Numbered from the stretch's first letter, positions 33,699 to 44,901 are shown. The stretch is DNA of 64,000 bases from an endosymbiont of unidentified scaly snail isolate Monju (GCF_000801295.1 NZ_AP012978.1:62001-126000), one strand, 5' to 3'. Numbers and translations: made by a program. The notes: a model not told the origin generated them from the letters alone.

Positions 33699-33739
33699 TG
33701 CACGGAAAGCCCGGCCGATCGGCCGGGCTTTTTCGTGCA
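33699..33739 (+). terminator. Rho-independent terminator after the sulfur globule-like gene
   Basis: A perfect 24-base palindrome (AAGCCCGGCCGATCGGCCGG then GCTT) is followed by a T-run. An outer TGCACG/CGTGCA pair extends the stem. It lies 18 bases after the stop codon. Confidence 0.92.
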
Positions 33740-33805
33740 GGCGCTCAAGAATTCGCCGTCTCCGCCGATGTCCGGGATACCGGAAAACTCATCGGAGGAG
33801 CCATC

Positions 33806-34618
33806 ATGTCCGACCCCCAGGTCGCCGCCCCGGCGGCAGCATCTGTCACTGCCACTGCCTCGTGTGTTGCCCTGCTGGACGCGAACGGTCGCATCGAGTG
33901 GGCCAGCCCCGGCCTGCACGACCTGCTGGGCTTGCCAGCCGCGGCCTTGTCGGGCAGCCGTCTCGGCGAACTGGCGGGCGAGTCTGCGGGGCAGCTGCAT
34001 GAGGATGGCGCCATCCTCGACTGGCGTGATGCCGGGGGCCGGTCGCGCCGCCTGCGAGTCGAGTACCTCCCCGTGGACGATCGCCGCCTGCTGATGTTGC
34101 ACGACCTGACGGAGCTCGAGGCCTTGCAGGCACGCATCAATGAGCTCGAAGCGCAGATCCGCGAGCTCAAGCTCACCGACGACCTCACTGGCCTGCCCAA
34201 CCGCCGGGCCATCACCCAGGCGCTGGACCTGCAGATCTCGCGCAGCCGGCGCTATGGCAATCCGCTCAGCCTGGTGCTGGTGGAGACGGGTATTGCCGAA
34301 CAACCGTTGGAACTGCTGGGTGAGGCGCAGGATGCCCTGGTGCTGGCGGTCTCGCACTTCTTGCGCGACCGCCTGCGCTGGGTGGACCAGATCGGGCGCT
34401 GGGAGGACGATCGTTTCCTGCTGATCCTGCCGGAGACCGATCGCGAGCAGGCCGAACAGCTGGTCGCCAAGATCGACCAGGAGGTGGGTGGGCTGCAACT
34501 GCCCGCGTCACTCGAGGGCCTGCGCCCGCAATTGCGTTTCGGTCTCGCCTTCTGGTCCAAGGGCAACGACCGGCGCACCCTCACCGCGGCGGCCGAGCGC
34601 CAGCTTGCCGGCACCTGA
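33806..34618 (+). CDS. PAS-like plus degenerate GGDEF protein
   Basis: The 270-residue protein has a PAS-like N-terminal domain (VALLDANGRIEWASPGLHDL), a short helix ending in LTDDLTGLPNRRAI, the normal GGDEF-domain entry, and a GGDEF domain. The GGDEF motif is replaced by WEDDRF (GRWEDDRFLLILPE), so diguanylate cyclase activity is unlikely. Degenerate GGDEF domains often act as GTP, c-di-GMP or protein binders. GGAGGAG lies six bases before the ATG. Its stop is ten bases before cyaA, suggesting one transcript linking c-di-GMP-type sensing to cAMP. Confidence 0.85.
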   Translation: MSDPQVAAPAAASVTATASCVALLDANGRIEWASPGLHDLLGLPAAALSGSRLGELAGESAGQLHEDGAILDWRDAGGRSRRLRVEYLPVDDRRLLMLHDLTELEALQARINELEAQIRELKLTDDLTGLPNRRAITQALDLQISRSRRYGNPLSLVLVETGIAEQPLELLGEAQDALVLAVSHFLRDRLRWVDQIGRWEDDRFLLILPETDREQAEQLVAKIDQEVGGLQLPASLEGLRPQLRFGLAFWSKGNDRRTLTAAAERQLAGT

Positions 34619-34628
34619 ACGTGTGCCG

Positions 34629-37371
34629 ATGGCCGTGCCCGCTCCCAGTACGCCGGAACGGCCCTCGCGTCGCGAGATTCGTCGTATCCTCTCGCGCCAC
34701 GCCCGGGTGGCCGAGGAGCGTCTGCGGCGCATCCATGCCTCGGTGACCCAGGAGCAGCGGCGTTTCCTGATGCTGTTCCCCCTGCTGCTGCACATCAATC
34801 ACCCGGCCCTGCCGGGTTACAACGGGGCGGACACCCCCGCCGGCATCGCCGGCTATGAGCCCGACCGCGAGACCCTGCTGCTGGCGCGCCGCCATGCGCG
34901 CAGTCTGAAGGCCGAACGGCGTCCCCAGCGGGTGCCGCCCATCCTCGGCCTGTATCTGATCGGCAGCTCCGGCACCCTGGGGCAGGACGCGCAGAGCGAT
35001 TACGACATCTGGGTCTGTCATCACCCGGACCTGGACGCCCGGCAGGTCGCGCTGCTAGGAAGAGAAGGCCGCGCTGATCGAGGGCCATGCCGCGCGCCTG
35101 GGCCTGGAGATGCACCTGTTTGTGCTCGAGAGCGAAACCTTCCGCGACGGCCTGCATTCGCGCCTGTCCGACGAGTCGAGCGGCAACACCCAGCATCTGT
35201 TGCTGCTCGAGGAGTTCTATCGCACCGGCCTGCTGCTGGCCGGTCGCCCGCCGCTGTGGTGGCTGGTGCCTCCCGAGCACCTGCATGACTACCGCGCCTG
35301 GTGCGATCAGCTGATCGGCAAGCGCCTCATCCGGCGTGACGACTGGCTGGACTTCGGCGGTCTGGCGCGTATCGGTCCGGGGGAATTCTTCAGTGCCGCC
35401 CACTGGCAACTGTTCAAGGGCATCCAGGCGCCCTACAAGTCGCTGCTCAAGTTGCTTTTGTTCGAGACCTATCTCGAGGACTTTCCCGACATCCGCTGGC
35501 TGGCAGAAGAGGCGCAGGCCCGATACCACGCCGACGACCCGCCCGATGCCGAGGACGTGGATCCCTACCTGCTGATGATGCGGCGTATCGAGGCGCACCT
35601 TGCCGCGGCCGGCCAGGACGAGCGCCTGGCGTTGGCGCGTCGTGCCTTCTATCTCAAGTGCGACGTGCGCCTGAGTCGTCCCGGTCAGCACTGGAAGCGG
35701 GATATCCTGCGTCGCCTCACGGAGGAATGGGGCTGGGGGCAGGGTGAGTTGATCAATCTCGACAGCCACCGCGAATGGAAACTGCCCACGGTGCTTGAAG
35801 AGCGCAATCGCCTGGTCGGCGAGCTGTCGCACAGTTACCGTCTGCTCACGAGCCTGGCACGCTCACAGCACGCCACCGAGCAGATCGACATGCAGGAGCT
35901 GGCCCTGCTGGGGCGCAAGCTGTTCGCCGCACTGGAGCGCCGGCCCGGCAAGATCGACCGTATCAACCCCGGGATTTCGGACGACCTGCGCGAGGCGCGG
36001 ATATGGCTGCGTCACGACGCCGCGCAGGACACCTGGCAGGCCTACCTGGCGCCCCCCGAAGAAGGGGCTGCCCCGGCGCGTAGCGCGCGGGGCGTGGTCG
36101 AGCTGTTCACCTGGCTGATCGCCAACGGTGTGATCGGGCGTGGCACCCACCTGGTTCTGCCGCCCGGGCTCGACCCCGAACAACGTCACCGCCGCCTGCT
36201 GCGTCTGTTGCAACGTCGCTTCCCGCCCGGGCGCAACGGTGATGCCCCACTGGGCAATTTTCATCGCCCGGCACGCGGCGTCCGTTCCCTGATCCTGGTC
36301 AACGTGCGACTCGAGAGCGAGGCGCCCGTGGATCGGCTGGTGGTCAGCCAGCGTGCCGATCCCCTGAGCTTCGGTGCAGCGCGGGTGAACCTGATCGAGA
36401 CCCTGGACCATGTCTATGCCAACAGCTGGGGCGAACTCTACGTGGATCATCATCGCGGCGAAGAAGGCGTTCTCGACCTGTTGTGCTCCTGCCTGGAACT
36501 GTTTCCCGATAGCGACAACGAACCCGACTGCCATTGCGACACCCCCGGACACGGCGCCCTGATCGCGCGCCGTCTCGCCGGCCTGATCCGTGACCTGCGT
36601 GAACACTTCCGGCGACATGGGGAGCAGGCCCGCTACCTGTTGCCGATCGGCGAGGTCTTCCACGTGATCGAACGCCGACGTCGCCAGTATTGCCATCATC
36701 CGGTGGGCGATTTCGCCGACCTGCATGACTACCTGGCCGAGGCCGACGAGGTGTTCCGGCCCACGGCGCTGGACGAAGCCAGCCTGCGAGACTCCCCCTT
36801 GCCGCTGCTGCTGCGCCTCAATCGGCCGGGTCAGGTGCAGATCGCCTACCAGGTCGAATCGTCGGGCATCCGCATGTATTTCATGGATGCCGGTGGCGCC
36901 GTGCTGGAACACTGGCTGCCGGAAGCGAGCGAGCACCACTTCCTGATCCAGCAACAGCGGTTCTTCGAGAGCCTGCTCGACTGGCAAGCTGTTGCGGGGA
37001 GCGAGCGGGAGGCACAGGGTCTCGTTTTCCTGCGTATCCGGCAGGGCAATGGCGACTGGCAGGTGCAGCGCAGCCGCCCCGTGCGGCCCGGCGCCGACCG
37101 CTGCACCGAACTGATCCTGGGCACGGGGCGCCGGGGACCCTGGCGGGATGGCTTCAGCCTGCTCTCGGAAGGCCGCGAATTCAGTTCCGTCGCCCTCGGC
37201 GAGCGGCTCTGGAGCGAAGTCGCGGCCTACCTGCTCAGTTTGCGTCGAGAGGGAAAGCGTCATCCCTTCTATCTCACCGGCATACTGCCCGGCGATACCC
37301 TTCCGCTCATCGACCTGGTACGGTTCAAGCTGCACGTGGAACGTCGCCTCTACCAGGCCGTGAACGAGTGA
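34629..37371 (+). CDS. cyaA: Class I adenylate cyclase, frameshifted
   Basis: The product makes cAMP from ATP. The class I signature is clear: LIGSSGTLGQDAQSDYDIWV near residue 120, and FKGIQAPYKSLLKLLLFETY further on. Two frames join at about 35057, where an extra A in CTGCTAGGAAGAG separates ALL from EEKAALIEGHA. Removing it gives a continuous protein of about 913 residues, close to the enterobacterial enzyme (about 850). ATG 34629 follows a degenerate GGDEF gene; no strong ribosome site is seen. Enteric enzymes are controlled by the PTS; no PTS gene is in the window. Confidence 0.9.
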
Positions 37372-37635
37372 AGCGTTCGGCGTGGTCAAGGCTGGCTCCT
37401 GAATCGGCAGCCGGTCCGTTGGCCCTCTTCATGTGTGAGGATGGCCGGGAGAATCCAGGCGCGTGTGCATCTTGCTCCCGGCCCGACGCAGGCGGGGGCG
37501 GAAATCGATCGGAGCGTCTCCCGCAAAGGTACCGGGAATCTTTTCCCGCCGGCCTTGTCAACCGAGCCAGAGGGCGTGCGTTACATTTTGAATGCAGAGA
37601 ACCCTTATCGAACTCTACAGCGACAGGAAAGACCG
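37372..37635. other. Intergenic region
   Basis: No gene was found. A small hairpin (CGGGAA, TCTT loop, TTCCCG) lies at 37533-37548 without a T-run. It may end cyaA transcription or lie in the leader of the lipoprotein gene. AGGAAAG just before 37636 is the ribosome site of the next gene. Confidence 0.4.
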
Positions 37636-38091
37636 ATGAAGGCAAACAAGCTTCTGACGACCGGATTGATCGTCTCCGCCCTGGCCCTGGGCGGCTGCCA
37701 GGGCACCAAGGAAGAGAGCGGTCAGGTGATCGGCGCCATCGCCGGTGGTGTGCTGGGCAACCAGGTGGGCAGCGGCAGCGGACGCGTGGCGGCCACCATC
37801 GCCGGCACCATGCTGGGCGGTTACATCGGCGGCCAGCTCGGACGCGCCATGGACGAGAATGACCGCTGGCGCGCCAATCAGGCGCTGGAGACCGCGCCGA
37901 CGCGCCAGACCGTGAGCTGGCGCAACCCGGACACCGGCAACGAATATGCCGTCACCCCGACCCGGACCTACTACGAGGATTCGCGCCCCTGCCGCGAATA
38001 CACCACCGAGGCCTGGATCGGCGGCAAGAAGGAGACCGTCTACGGTACGGCCTGCCGTCAGCCCGACGGGACCTGGCAGGCCGCCAACTGA
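37636..38091 (+). CDS. 17-kDa surface antigen family lipoprotein
   Basis: The 151-residue protein has a lipoprotein signal ending in the lipobox LALGGC, so Cys19 or so would be lipidated. A glycine-zipper region follows (VIGAIAGGVLGNQVGSGSG, AGTMLGGYIGGQLGRAMDE). The C-terminal part ends GTACRQPDGTWQ, the hallmark of the surface antigen/RT0821-like family. It is likely an outer-membrane lipoprotein; no partner gene is adjacent. Confidence 0.9.
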   Translation: MKANKLLTTGLIVSALALGGCQGTKEESGQVIGAIAGGVLGNQVGSGSGRVAATIAGTMLGGYIGGQLGRAMDENDRWRANQALETAPTRQTVSWRNPDTGNEYAVTPTRTYYEDSRPCREYTTEAWIGGKKETVYGTACRQPDGTWQAAN

Positions 38092-38104
38092 CGGAACCCG
38101 AGGG

Positions 38105-38755
38105 TCAGGCCAGGCGCGCGCGCAGCCAGGCACCGATGTCGGCCACCTCGTTCGGGTGCACGGCGTGTGCCATGGGATAGCTGTGCCAGTCCACCTCGGC
38201 ACCGAGGGTGCGCAATGTGTCCCGCCCCTGTGCTGCCAGCGCTGGCAGCACGATGTCGTCGTGTTCGCCGTGCGCCATGAACACCCGTAGCCCGTGGCCA
38301 TCGCCCACGGGCCGTGCCAGCCAGGTGGACAGGGCGAGCACGCCGGCCGGCTTGTCCTGCATGCCCAGCGCCGTCTCCAGCGCCACCACGCCTCCCTGGG
38401 AAAAGCCTGCCAGCACGATGCGTTCGCGCGGGATGCCGGCGGCCTCCTGCTGCGCGAGCAGGGCCTCGAGCCGGGCCACGGACTGCCCGATACCGGAAAG
38501 ATCGGGGATTCGGGCCAGGTCGGGCTGGTGCAGATCGAACCAGGCACGCATCGGCATGCCGCCGTTGATCGTCACCGGTCGCACCGAGGCGTGCGGAAAC
38601 ACGAAGCGCACCCCCAGCGACTCGGGCAGACCCAGGCCGGGGACGATCGGCTCGAAATCGTGCCCGTCCGCACCGAGGCCGTGCAGCCAGATCACGCAGG
38701 CACGTGCCATGCCTGCCGGTTCGATTACCACCGGTGTCTCGTCCGTTCCTGTCAT
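38105..38755 (-). CDS. Carboxylesterase/phospholipase, alpha/beta hydrolase
   Basis: The 216-residue hydrolase has the nucleophile elbow GFSQGG (near residue 115), the acid in HGEHDDIV and the histidine in SYPMAHAVHPNE. The N-terminal VIWLHGLGADGHDF provides the oxyanion-hole region. It belongs to the EstB/acyl-protein thioesterase-like group of esterases. GGGAGAG lies seven bases before ATG 38755. The natural substrate is unknown. Confidence 0.93.
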   Translation of the reverse strand: MTGTDETPVVIEPAGMARACVIWLHGLGADGHDFEPIVPGLGLPESLGVRFVFPHASVRPVTINGGMPMRAWFDLHQPDLARIPDLSGIGQSVARLEALLAQQEAAGIPRERIVLAGFSQGGVVALETALGMQDKPAGVLALSTWLARPVGDGHGLRVFMAHGEHDDIVLPALAAQGRDTLRTLGAEVDWHSYPMAHAVHPNEVADIGAWLRARLA

Positions 38756-38795
38756 TGTGTCTCTCCCGCCATACACAGGGTGCGGATTCCAGATT

Positions 38796-38820
38796 GTAGG
38801 AGCGACGTCTCCGCCGCGAA
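38796..38820 (-). repeat. REP-like 25-bp repeat, copy 3 (inverted)
   Basis: The reverse complement matches the 5596-5620 copy at 22 of 25 positions. It lies in the 104-base gap between ubiD and the esterase gene, about 33 kb from the other copies. Confidence 0.68.
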
Positions 38821-38859
38821 CGGTTCGGGCCTGCTGCATGCAGGCGTCCTGTGAGCCTG

Positions 38860-40335
38860 TCAGGGTGAGATATCCAGCCCCAGTTCATCCCACAGCGCGT
38901 CGATACGTGTCTTGACCTCGTCGCTCATGCGAATGGGACGGCCCCATTCGCGCTCGGTCTCGCCCGGCCACTTGGAGGTGGCGTCGAGGCCCATCTTGCC
39001 GCCCAGGCCCGAAACCGGTGAGGCGAAGTCGAGGTAGTCGATGGGGGTGTTCTCCACCAGCAGGGTATCGCGCACCGGGTCCATGCGCGTGGTGATGGCC
39101 CAGATCACGTCGTTCCAGTCGCGCACGTCGACGTCGTCGTCGGTGACGATCACGAACTTGGTGTACATGAACTGGCGCAGGAAGGACCAGACGCCGAACA
39201 TCAGCCGCTTGGCGTGTCCCGGGTACTGTTTCTTCATGCTCACCACCGCCAGACGGTAGGAACAGCCCTCGGGCGGCAGGTAGAAATCGACGATCTCGGG
39301 AAACTGCTTCTGCAGCAGCGGCACGAACACCTCGTTGAGCGCCACTCCGAGGATGGCCGGTTCGTCCGGTGGGCGGCCGGTGTGGGTGCTGTGATAGATG
39401 GGGTTGCGGCGGTGGCTGATGCGCTCGATGGTGAAGACCGGGAACTCCTCGACCTCGTTGTAGTAGCCGGTGTGGTCGCCGAAGGGGCCTTCGGGGGCGG
39501 TGTCGCCGGGGTGAATGACGCCCTCGAGCACGAACTCGGCGCTCGCCGGTACCTGCAGCTCGTTGCCCAGGCTTTTGCTTACCTCGGTGCGTGAGCCGCG
39601 CAGCAGGCCGGCAAAGGCGTACTCCGAGAGCGTGTCGGGCACCGGGGTGACCGCGCCGAGAATGGTGGCCGGGTCGGCGCCCAGTGCCACCGAGACAGGG
39701 AAGGGCTCGCCGGGATGGGTCTGCTGCCAGTCACGGAAGTCCAGCGCCCCGCCGCGGTGCGCCAGCCAGCGCATGATCACGCGGTTGCGGCCGATCACCT
39801 GCATGCGGTAGATGCCCAGGTTCTGGCGTGGCTTGTGTGGCCCGCGGGTGATCACCAGTCCCCAGGTGATCAGCGGTCCGGCGTCTTCCGGCCAGCAGGT
39901 CTGTACCGGGATGCGCGTCAGGTCCACCTCATCGCCTTCCAGCACCGTCTCCTGGCAGGGCGCGCCCTTCACCTGCTTGGGGGCCATGTCCAGCACCTTG
40001 CGGAACACCGGCAGCTTCTCCCAGGCGTCCTTCATGCCCTTCGGCGGGTCGGGTTCCTTGAGTGCCGCAAGCAGGCGGCCGACCTCGCGCAGTGCGCCGA
40101 CCGACTCCTCGCCCATTCCCAGGGCCACCCGCTCCGGGGTGCCGAACAGGTTGGCCAGCACCGGGATCTCGTGGCCCTTAGGGTTTTCGAACAGGATCGC
40201 CGGTCCTCCCGAGCGCAGCACCCGGTCGCAGATCTCGGTCATCTCCAGGTGCGGATCGACCTCGGCGGTGATGCGCCGCAGCAGGCCGCGTTGCTCCAGC
40301 CCGGCCATGAAGTCACGCAGGTCACGATACTGCAT
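38860..40335 (-). CDS. ubiD: 4-hydroxy-3-polyprenylbenzoate decarboxylase
   Basis: The 491-residue enzyme decarboxylates the polyprenyl-hydroxybenzoate intermediate of ubiquinone synthesis using prenylated FMN. Characteristic segments include [12 protein letters not shown] (active-site glutamate region), [27 protein letters not shown] and [20 protein letters not shown]. The frame is complete and length normal. Four bases separate it from hemY upstream, so it may be the last gene of a hem-ubi transcript. The partner prenyltransferase UbiX is not in the window. Confidence 0.97.
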   Translation of the reverse strand: MQYRDLRDFMAGLEQRGLLRRITAEVDPHLEMTEICDRVLRSGGPAILFENPKGHEIPVLANLFGTPERVALGMGEESVGALREVGRLLAALKEPDPPKGMKDAWEKLPVFRKVLDMAPKQVKGAPCQETVLEGDEVDLTRIPVQTCWPEDAGPLITWGLVITRGPHKPRQNLGIYRMQVIGRNRVIMRWLAHRGGALDFRDWQQTHPGEPFPVSVALGADPATILGAVTPVPDTLSEYAFAGLLRGSRTEVSKSLGNELQVPASAEFVLEGVIHPGDTAPEGPFGDHTGYYNEVEEFPVFTIERISHRRNPIYHSTHTGRPPDEPAILGVALNEVFVPLLQKQFPEIVDFYLPPEGCSYRLAVVSMKKQYPGHAKRLMFGVWSFLRQFMYTKFVIVTDDDVDVRDWNDVIWAITTRMDPVRDTLLVENTPIDYLDFASPVSGLGGKMGLDATSKWPGETEREWGRPIRMSDEVKTRIDALWDELGLDISP

Positions 40336-40339
40336 GGTC

Positions 40340-41641
40340 TCAGGCGGCTCCGCCGGCGGGTTCTTCGGTGTCGTGCGCGCGCGGCGGTTCGACCGGCTCC
40401 TCGAGCACCGGGCGGTTGATCTGCGGCTGGCCGATGTTGGCCGGCAGCGGGATGAGGTGACGCTCCTCGCCGCGGGTGAGTGCCTTGCGATAGATCTGCA
40501 GGGCCTCGGCCTCCTCGCCCATGTGCTCGAGCAGGCGTGCCAGCTCGCGGTAGGCCTCGACAGGTCCGCCGCGTGTCACGCTGGCCTCGAGATAGGCGCG
40601 TGCCTTGCCCCAGAGCTGGGCGCGCATGCTCAGGCGGCCCAGGGTGAGCAGCACCACCGGGTCGTCCGGATGTTCCTTGAGGAATTTCTCCAGGCGCGCG
40701 AGCTGTCGGCCGGGTTTCGGGCAGTCGAGCAAACCGTAGATTTCGACCAGGTGCGGGTCCCAGCCCAGCTTGAGTGCTTCGCGCAGCAGGCGTTCGGCCT
40801 CCTCGTCGCGACCGCGCTCCTGCAGGTAGCCGGCATAGTCGCCTGCCAGGCCGGGGTCGTTGCGGATCGCCCTGGGCGCTGCTGCCCAGGCGCGGTCGAG
40901 GTCTTTCGGATCCTTGCTCAGGAAGGCGTTTTCCAGCAGCTTGCGATGGGTCTTGATCTCGAGCGCGCGCAGCTCCTCGGCGGGCACCACCTTGCTGCGC
41001 CGCAGCTCGGGGATCAGCTCGCGCAGGTGCTCCCAGTCGCCCAGTTGTTCGTACAGGCGGCGCAGCAGGCGCAGCACGTAGGTGTGACGCGGCGCCACCT
41101 GGCGCAGGTGACGCAGGGTGGCCAGTGCCTGTTCGAGCTGCTGGTCGGCCAGTTGCAGCTCGGCCTGGGTGAGACTGATCGCCACGTCCGCCGAGGGCAT
41201 GTGCTCGTGGGCCAGACGGATATAGGCGTCGCGGCGGTCGTGTGCGCCCTGCAACTGGGCGGCACGCGCGGCGGCCAGGTAGTTGAGCAGCGGGGTCTCG
41301 GAGCGGTCGGCGTAACGCACCAGGCGGCGCTCGGCGGCGCGCCAGTTGCCCTCGGACATCTCCAGCAGGCCGCGGGTCATGGCGTCCTGCGCCTTGTGCG
41401 CGCCGCGCCGCTGCTTCCAGGTGCGCAGGTCACGCGGCAGGCGGCGGGTGCGCACTGCCAGGCGGATCAGGAAGTACAGGCCGCCGAACAGCAGCACGAT
41501 CAGCAGTACCAGCAGGGCCAGGCTCATCTCGATGGTCCAGTGGCCGACCGAGATCAGCACATAGCCGCTGTCGTGGCTGACCACCACGCCGACCGCGGCG
41601 CCGGCCAGCATCACCAGCCAGAACTTGAGCAGGCGGCTCAT
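40340..41641 (-). CDS. hemY: HemY-like inner-membrane TPR protein
   Basis: The 433-residue proteobacterial HemY (not the protoporphyrinogen oxidase of the same name) has two N-terminal membrane helices, with [20 protein letters not shown] between them. A TPR solenoid follows. It is thought to assist late heme synthesis or assembly, but no catalytic activity is established. It overlaps hemX by four bases and is followed by ubiD four bases later. Confidence 0.92.
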   Translation of the reverse strand: MSRLLKFWLVMLAGAAVGVVVSHDSGYVLISVGHWTIEMSLALLVLLIVLLFGGLYFLIRLAVRTRRLPRDLRTWKQRRGAHKAQDAMTRGLLEMSEGNWRAAERRLVRYADRSETPLLNYLAAARAAQLQGAHDRRDAYIRLAHEHMPSADVAISLTQAELQLADQQLEQALATLRHLRQVAPRHTYVLRLLRRLYEQLGDWEHLRELIPELRRSKVVPAEELRALEIKTHRKLLENAFLSKDPKDLDRAWAAAPRAIRNDPGLAGDYAGYLQERGRDEEAERLLREALKLGWDPHLVEIYGLLDCPKPGRQLARLEKFLKEHPDDPVVLLTLGRLSMRAQLWGKARAYLEASVTRGGPVEAYRELARLLEHMGEEAEALQIYRKALTRGEERHLIPLPANIGQPQINRPVLEEPVEPPRAHDTEEPAGGAA

Positions 41642-42903
41642 GGCTTGTGCTCCGTCCCGGCCGGTGCCTCGGGCGCGATCGGCCGGCCGAGATCGGCGAG
41701 CAGCTTGACGCGGGCGCGCAGCGCCGCCAGCGAGGCACTGATATCGGGCAGTGGCGGGCGGATCTTCACCCGGTCGAGTTCGCGCACCGCGTCACGCAGG
41801 GCGCGGGTGTGCTCGTCGTGCGGATCGAAATAGCTGCCCAGCCAGCGCGTCACGGTATTCAGGTTGTCGTGGTAGAGACCTTCGTCGCCACGCGCCGCGG
41901 CCAGGCGCGCGGCCTCGAGGTGCAGGCGCAGGTTCTCGTACAGAAAGTATTGCTGTTCGGGAGGGAGCATGGCCTGCACCGGCTGGTCGTTGCGGCGGAT
42001 ACGCACCGTCTGCTTGAAGCCGCTCCAGAGGTCGTCGAGCAGGGTCTGCCAGGTGCGCTGTTCGCGTGGGGTGTTTCCGGTCTCGCCACCGGGCATCTTG
42101 CGCGGCCCGTTACCCAGGGTGGCGCGCGCCAGGCGCAGTTGCGGGACCTGTTCGGCCAGCGCAGCCAGGCGCGCGGAGATGCCGTCGATGTCGGGCAGTT
42201 CGGTGGCGTCGAGCGTGGCAATGTCGCGCGCGATCTGCTCGCGCACCGGGTTCCAGCCCGGGTCGCCGGTATCGCGCAGGCGCTGATCGGCCAGCTGCAG
42301 GGCGGCGCGCGCGGTACGGGTGTCGCGTGCCAGGTTGAGGCGTTCGTTGGCCAGGCGCAGCAGGTACTCGGCTTCGGCGACCATCCACTGGGTGCCGGAG
42401 GCGCCCACTCGCTTGTGCACGTCGGCCACCGCAGCGCGCAGCTCGGCCTCGCGCTGTTGCATCTGTTCACGTTCACTGTCGAGGCGCCGGTTCTGTTCGG
42501 TGAACTGTTGCCGGGCCTCGGCGATGTGCTGTTCCTGGGCCTCGAGCTTGCGCTGCTGGGCAGTCAGGCGCTTGGCTTGCTCGGCGACCGCGCGCTGCGC
42601 CTCGGCGAGCCGCTGTTCCAGTGCGCGCTGCTGGGCCAGGGTCTGCTCCACGCTGCGGTTCAGGCGCTCCAGGTCGTCTGCCGCCTGGCGGGTGTGGCGA
42701 TAGGCGAAACCGATGGCAGCGATCACCAGTACCAGTGACAGGCCGGCCACGATCAGTGGCAGGGCCTGACCATTGCGTTTCGCCGGGGCGGTATCGGGCG
42801 TCTCGCCGCCGCTCTGACCGTCGGCGGTCACGCTCTCCGCGGGTTCGGGCTCGGGGGTGACGTCGATCACCACCCCGGGTTTTTCTTCCTTGTCGTCGCT
42901 CAT
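41638..42903 (-). CDS. hemX: HemX-like membrane protein
   Basis: The 421-residue protein has an acidic N-terminal tail, one membrane helix (LPLIVAGLSLVLVIAAIGFA) and a long coiled coil. A conserved helical C-terminal domain follows, with VAEAEYLLRLANERLNLARD and ENLRLHLEAARLAAARGD. It was once annotated as uroporphyrinogen methyltransferase, which this sequence does not support. It lies between hemD (79-base gap) and hemY. Confidence 0.92.
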   Translation of the reverse strand: MSDDKEEKPGVVIDVTPEPEPAESVTADGQSGGETPDTAPAKRNGQALPLIVAGLSLVLVIAAIGFAYRHTRQAADDLERLNRSVEQTLAQQRALEQRLAEAQRAVAEQAKRLTAQQRKLEAQEQHIAEARQQFTEQNRRLDSEREQMQQREAELRAAVADVHKRVGASGTQWMVAEAEYLLRLANERLNLARDTRTARAALQLADQRLRDTGDPGWNPVREQIARDIATLDATELPDIDGISARLAALAEQVPQLRLARATLGNGPRKMPGGETGNTPREQRTWQTLLDDLWSGFKQTVRIRRNDQPVQAMLPPEQQYFLYENLRLHLEAARLAAARGDEGLYHDNLNTVTRWLGSYFDPHDEHTRALRDAVRELDRVKIRPPLPDISASLAALRARVKLLADLGRPIAPEAPAGTEHKP

Positions 42904-42982
42904 GGCCTGCCAATAGTGAATGGAAAGTGGTTTTGCCGAAGCCTAACAAACCCGGTCAACGGCGTCTTGTCGTCGCCAGGCG

Positions 42983-43750
42983 TCAGGCCAGTTGGCACAG
43001 CGCGGCGAGCATGTCGGCATCCATTGCCGAGCGTGCCACGATCACCCGCTCGCAGCCGCGCGCGGCGGCGTGTTCGGCCACCCGTCGGCCGGGCGCCACC
43101 AGCGGGGTGCGGTGCAGCAGGGGCGTGCCCTCCTCGCCGAGCAGGGTGAACAGGTTGTCGAGGATCTGCACGCTGGTCACGGTCACCGCATCGACCAGGC
43201 TGTCCCAGTTGCGAATCAGGTTGGCCGGGTTGCGTTGCGGGATGCGCCGGCGATAGACCTCGACGTATTCCACATGCGCACCACGCGCCTCGAGGGTCTC
43301 GCGCAGCAGCTCACGCCCGCCGTCGCCGCGCACGATGAGGATGCGCCAGCCGGCGACATCCTGCAGCGCGGGCAGGGCCAGCAGGCCCTCGCTGTCGAAG
43401 CGCGATTCGGGTACCACGGTGGGATCGAGGCCGACGGCCTCGAGGGCGCGCGCGGTGGCGCGGCCGACGGCGGCGACGCGCAGGTCCAGCGGGATGTGGT
43501 CGGGCATCTGCGGAAAGGCGTAGCGCACCGCGCTGGCGCTGACGAAGACCAGCAGGTCCACGCGCGCCAGGTCGGCGAGCTGGCGGCGCACCGCGTGCTT
43601 GTCGGCGGGGCCCAGGATCTCGAGCACGGGAAAGGTCACCGGACGCCCGCGAGCCGCGGCCACCTGCTCGGCGAACTCGGCGGCCTGTTCGGCAGGGCGG
43701 GTGACCAGTACGCTCAGTCCGCCCAGGTCGCAGGGGGCGGTGCCACTCAT
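42983..43750 (-). CDS. hemD: Uroporphyrinogen-III synthase
   Basis: The 255-residue enzyme inverts ring D and closes hydroxymethylbilane to uroporphyrinogen III. This family is poorly conserved; the two-domain pattern, [19 protein letters not shown] at the start, [11 protein letters not shown] and [13 protein letters not shown] support the call, as does position directly after hemC with a four-base overlap. Confidence 0.94.
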   Translation of the reverse strand: MSGTAPCDLGGLSVLVTRPAEQAAEFAEQVAAARGRPVTFPVLEILGPADKHAVRRQLADLARVDLLVFVSASAVRYAFPQMPDHIPLDLRVAAVGRATARALEAVGLDPTVVPESRFDSEGLLALPALQDVAGWRILIVRGDGGRELLRETLEARGAHVEYVEVYRRRIPQRNPANLIRNWDSLVDAVTVTSVQILDNLFTLLGEEGTPLLHRTPLVAPGRRVAEHAAARGCERVIVARSAMDADMLAALCQLA

Positions 43751-44676
43751 GCCTGGTCGTAGAGGGCCTGCAGGATCTCGCGCGCGCCGCGTGCCAGCAG
43801 GTCCTCGGCCAGCGCCACGCCCAGCGCCTCGGCCTGCTCGCGCGGGCCGCGGATCTCGCCGCGGACGATCTCACTGCCGTCGACTGCGCCCACCAGGCCA
43901 CGCAGCCAGAGCTGGTCGCCCTCGAGCACCGCGTGGCCGCCGATGGGTACCTGGCAGCCGCCCTCGAGGCGCGCGTTGAAAGCCCGCTCGGCGTGCACCC
44001 GGTCGGCGGTGTCGGTGTGGTGCAGGGGGGCAATCAGGGCATTGACCCGTGCATCGTCGCTGCGGCACTCGATGCCCACCGCGCCCTGGCCGATGGCCGG
44101 CAGGCTGTCGGCCGGGTCGAGGGCGGTGCGGATGCGCTCGCCGAAGCCCAGGCGGATCAAGCCGGCGGCGGCCAGGATCACCGCGTCGTACTCGCCTTCG
44201 TCGAGCTTGCGCAGCCGGGTGTTGACGTTGCCGCGCAACGACTTGAGTACCAGGTCGGGGCGGCGGTCGGCGAGCTGGCACTGGCGGCGCAGGCTGGAGG
44301 TGCCCACCACCGCGCCCGCGGGCAGGTCGTCGAGGTGGGCGTAGTGATTGCTCACAAAGGCATCGCGCGGGTCCTCGCGTTGCATGATCACCGGCAGGTG
44401 CAGGCCCTGCGGCAGTTCCACCGGTACGTCCTTCATGGAGTGCACGGCGATGTCGGCATCGCCCTCGAGCATGCGCGCCTCCAGTTCCTTGACGAACAGT
44501 CCCTTGCCGCCGATCTTGGCCAGCGGGGTGTCGAGGATCTTGTCGCCCTGGGTGCTCATGCCCAGGATCTCGACGTTCAGGCCGGGATGGGCGGCGCGCA
44601 GGGCGTCGGCGACATGCTCGGCCTGCCACATGGCGAGTGGCGATTTTCGGGTGGCGATGCGGATGGTTTCGGTCAT
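43747..44676 (-). CDS. hemC: Hydroxymethylbilane synthase (porphobilinogen deaminase)
   Basis: The 309-residue enzyme polymerises four porphobilinogens. The dipyrromethane cofactor cysteine is in [36 protein letters not shown] and [15 protein letters not shown]-like segments are present ([11 protein letters not shown] here). It heads hemC-hemD-hemX-hemY. A CATTAT-like -10 on the minus strand lies about 35 bases upstream, unsupported by a good -35. Confidence 0.97.
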   Translation of the reverse strand: MTETIRIATRKSPLAMWQAEHVADALRAAHPGLNVEILGMSTQGDKILDTPLAKIGGKGLFVKELEARMLEGDADIAVHSMKDVPVELPQGLHLPVIMQREDPRDAFVSNHYAHLDDLPAGAVVGTSSLRRQCQLADRRPDLVLKSLRGNVNTRLRKLDEGEYDAVILAAAGLIRLGFGERIRTALDPADSLPAIGQGAVGIECRSDDARVNALIAPLHHTDTADRVHAERAFNARLEGGCQVPIGGHAVLEGDQLWLRGLVGAVDGSEIVRGEIRGPREQAEALGVALAEDLLARGAREILQALYDQA

Positions 44677-44901
44677 GGTGCTTGCAACAGGATCGACAGG
44701 TACCCGGTCGAATAATGATGACTGGACGCCATCCTACTGGTTCGGCGCGCCCAGGACAAAGCCAAGGGACTTCCGAACAGGTCTGGGTTGAAGAGATCGC
44801 CGTCCGAAAAGTGTCGGTTCACGGCGCTCATTGCACGCAATAGCCCGCTATTGCGACGCTGGGGGGCGCGGAAATGGCGTATTTCGGCGGTGAGATCGCG
44901 T

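Noticed and set aside
41638-42903. HemX as uroporphyrinogen-III C-methyltransferase
   Set aside because: No SAM-binding motifs of the methyltransferase family are present; the protein is a membrane-anchored coiled coil.
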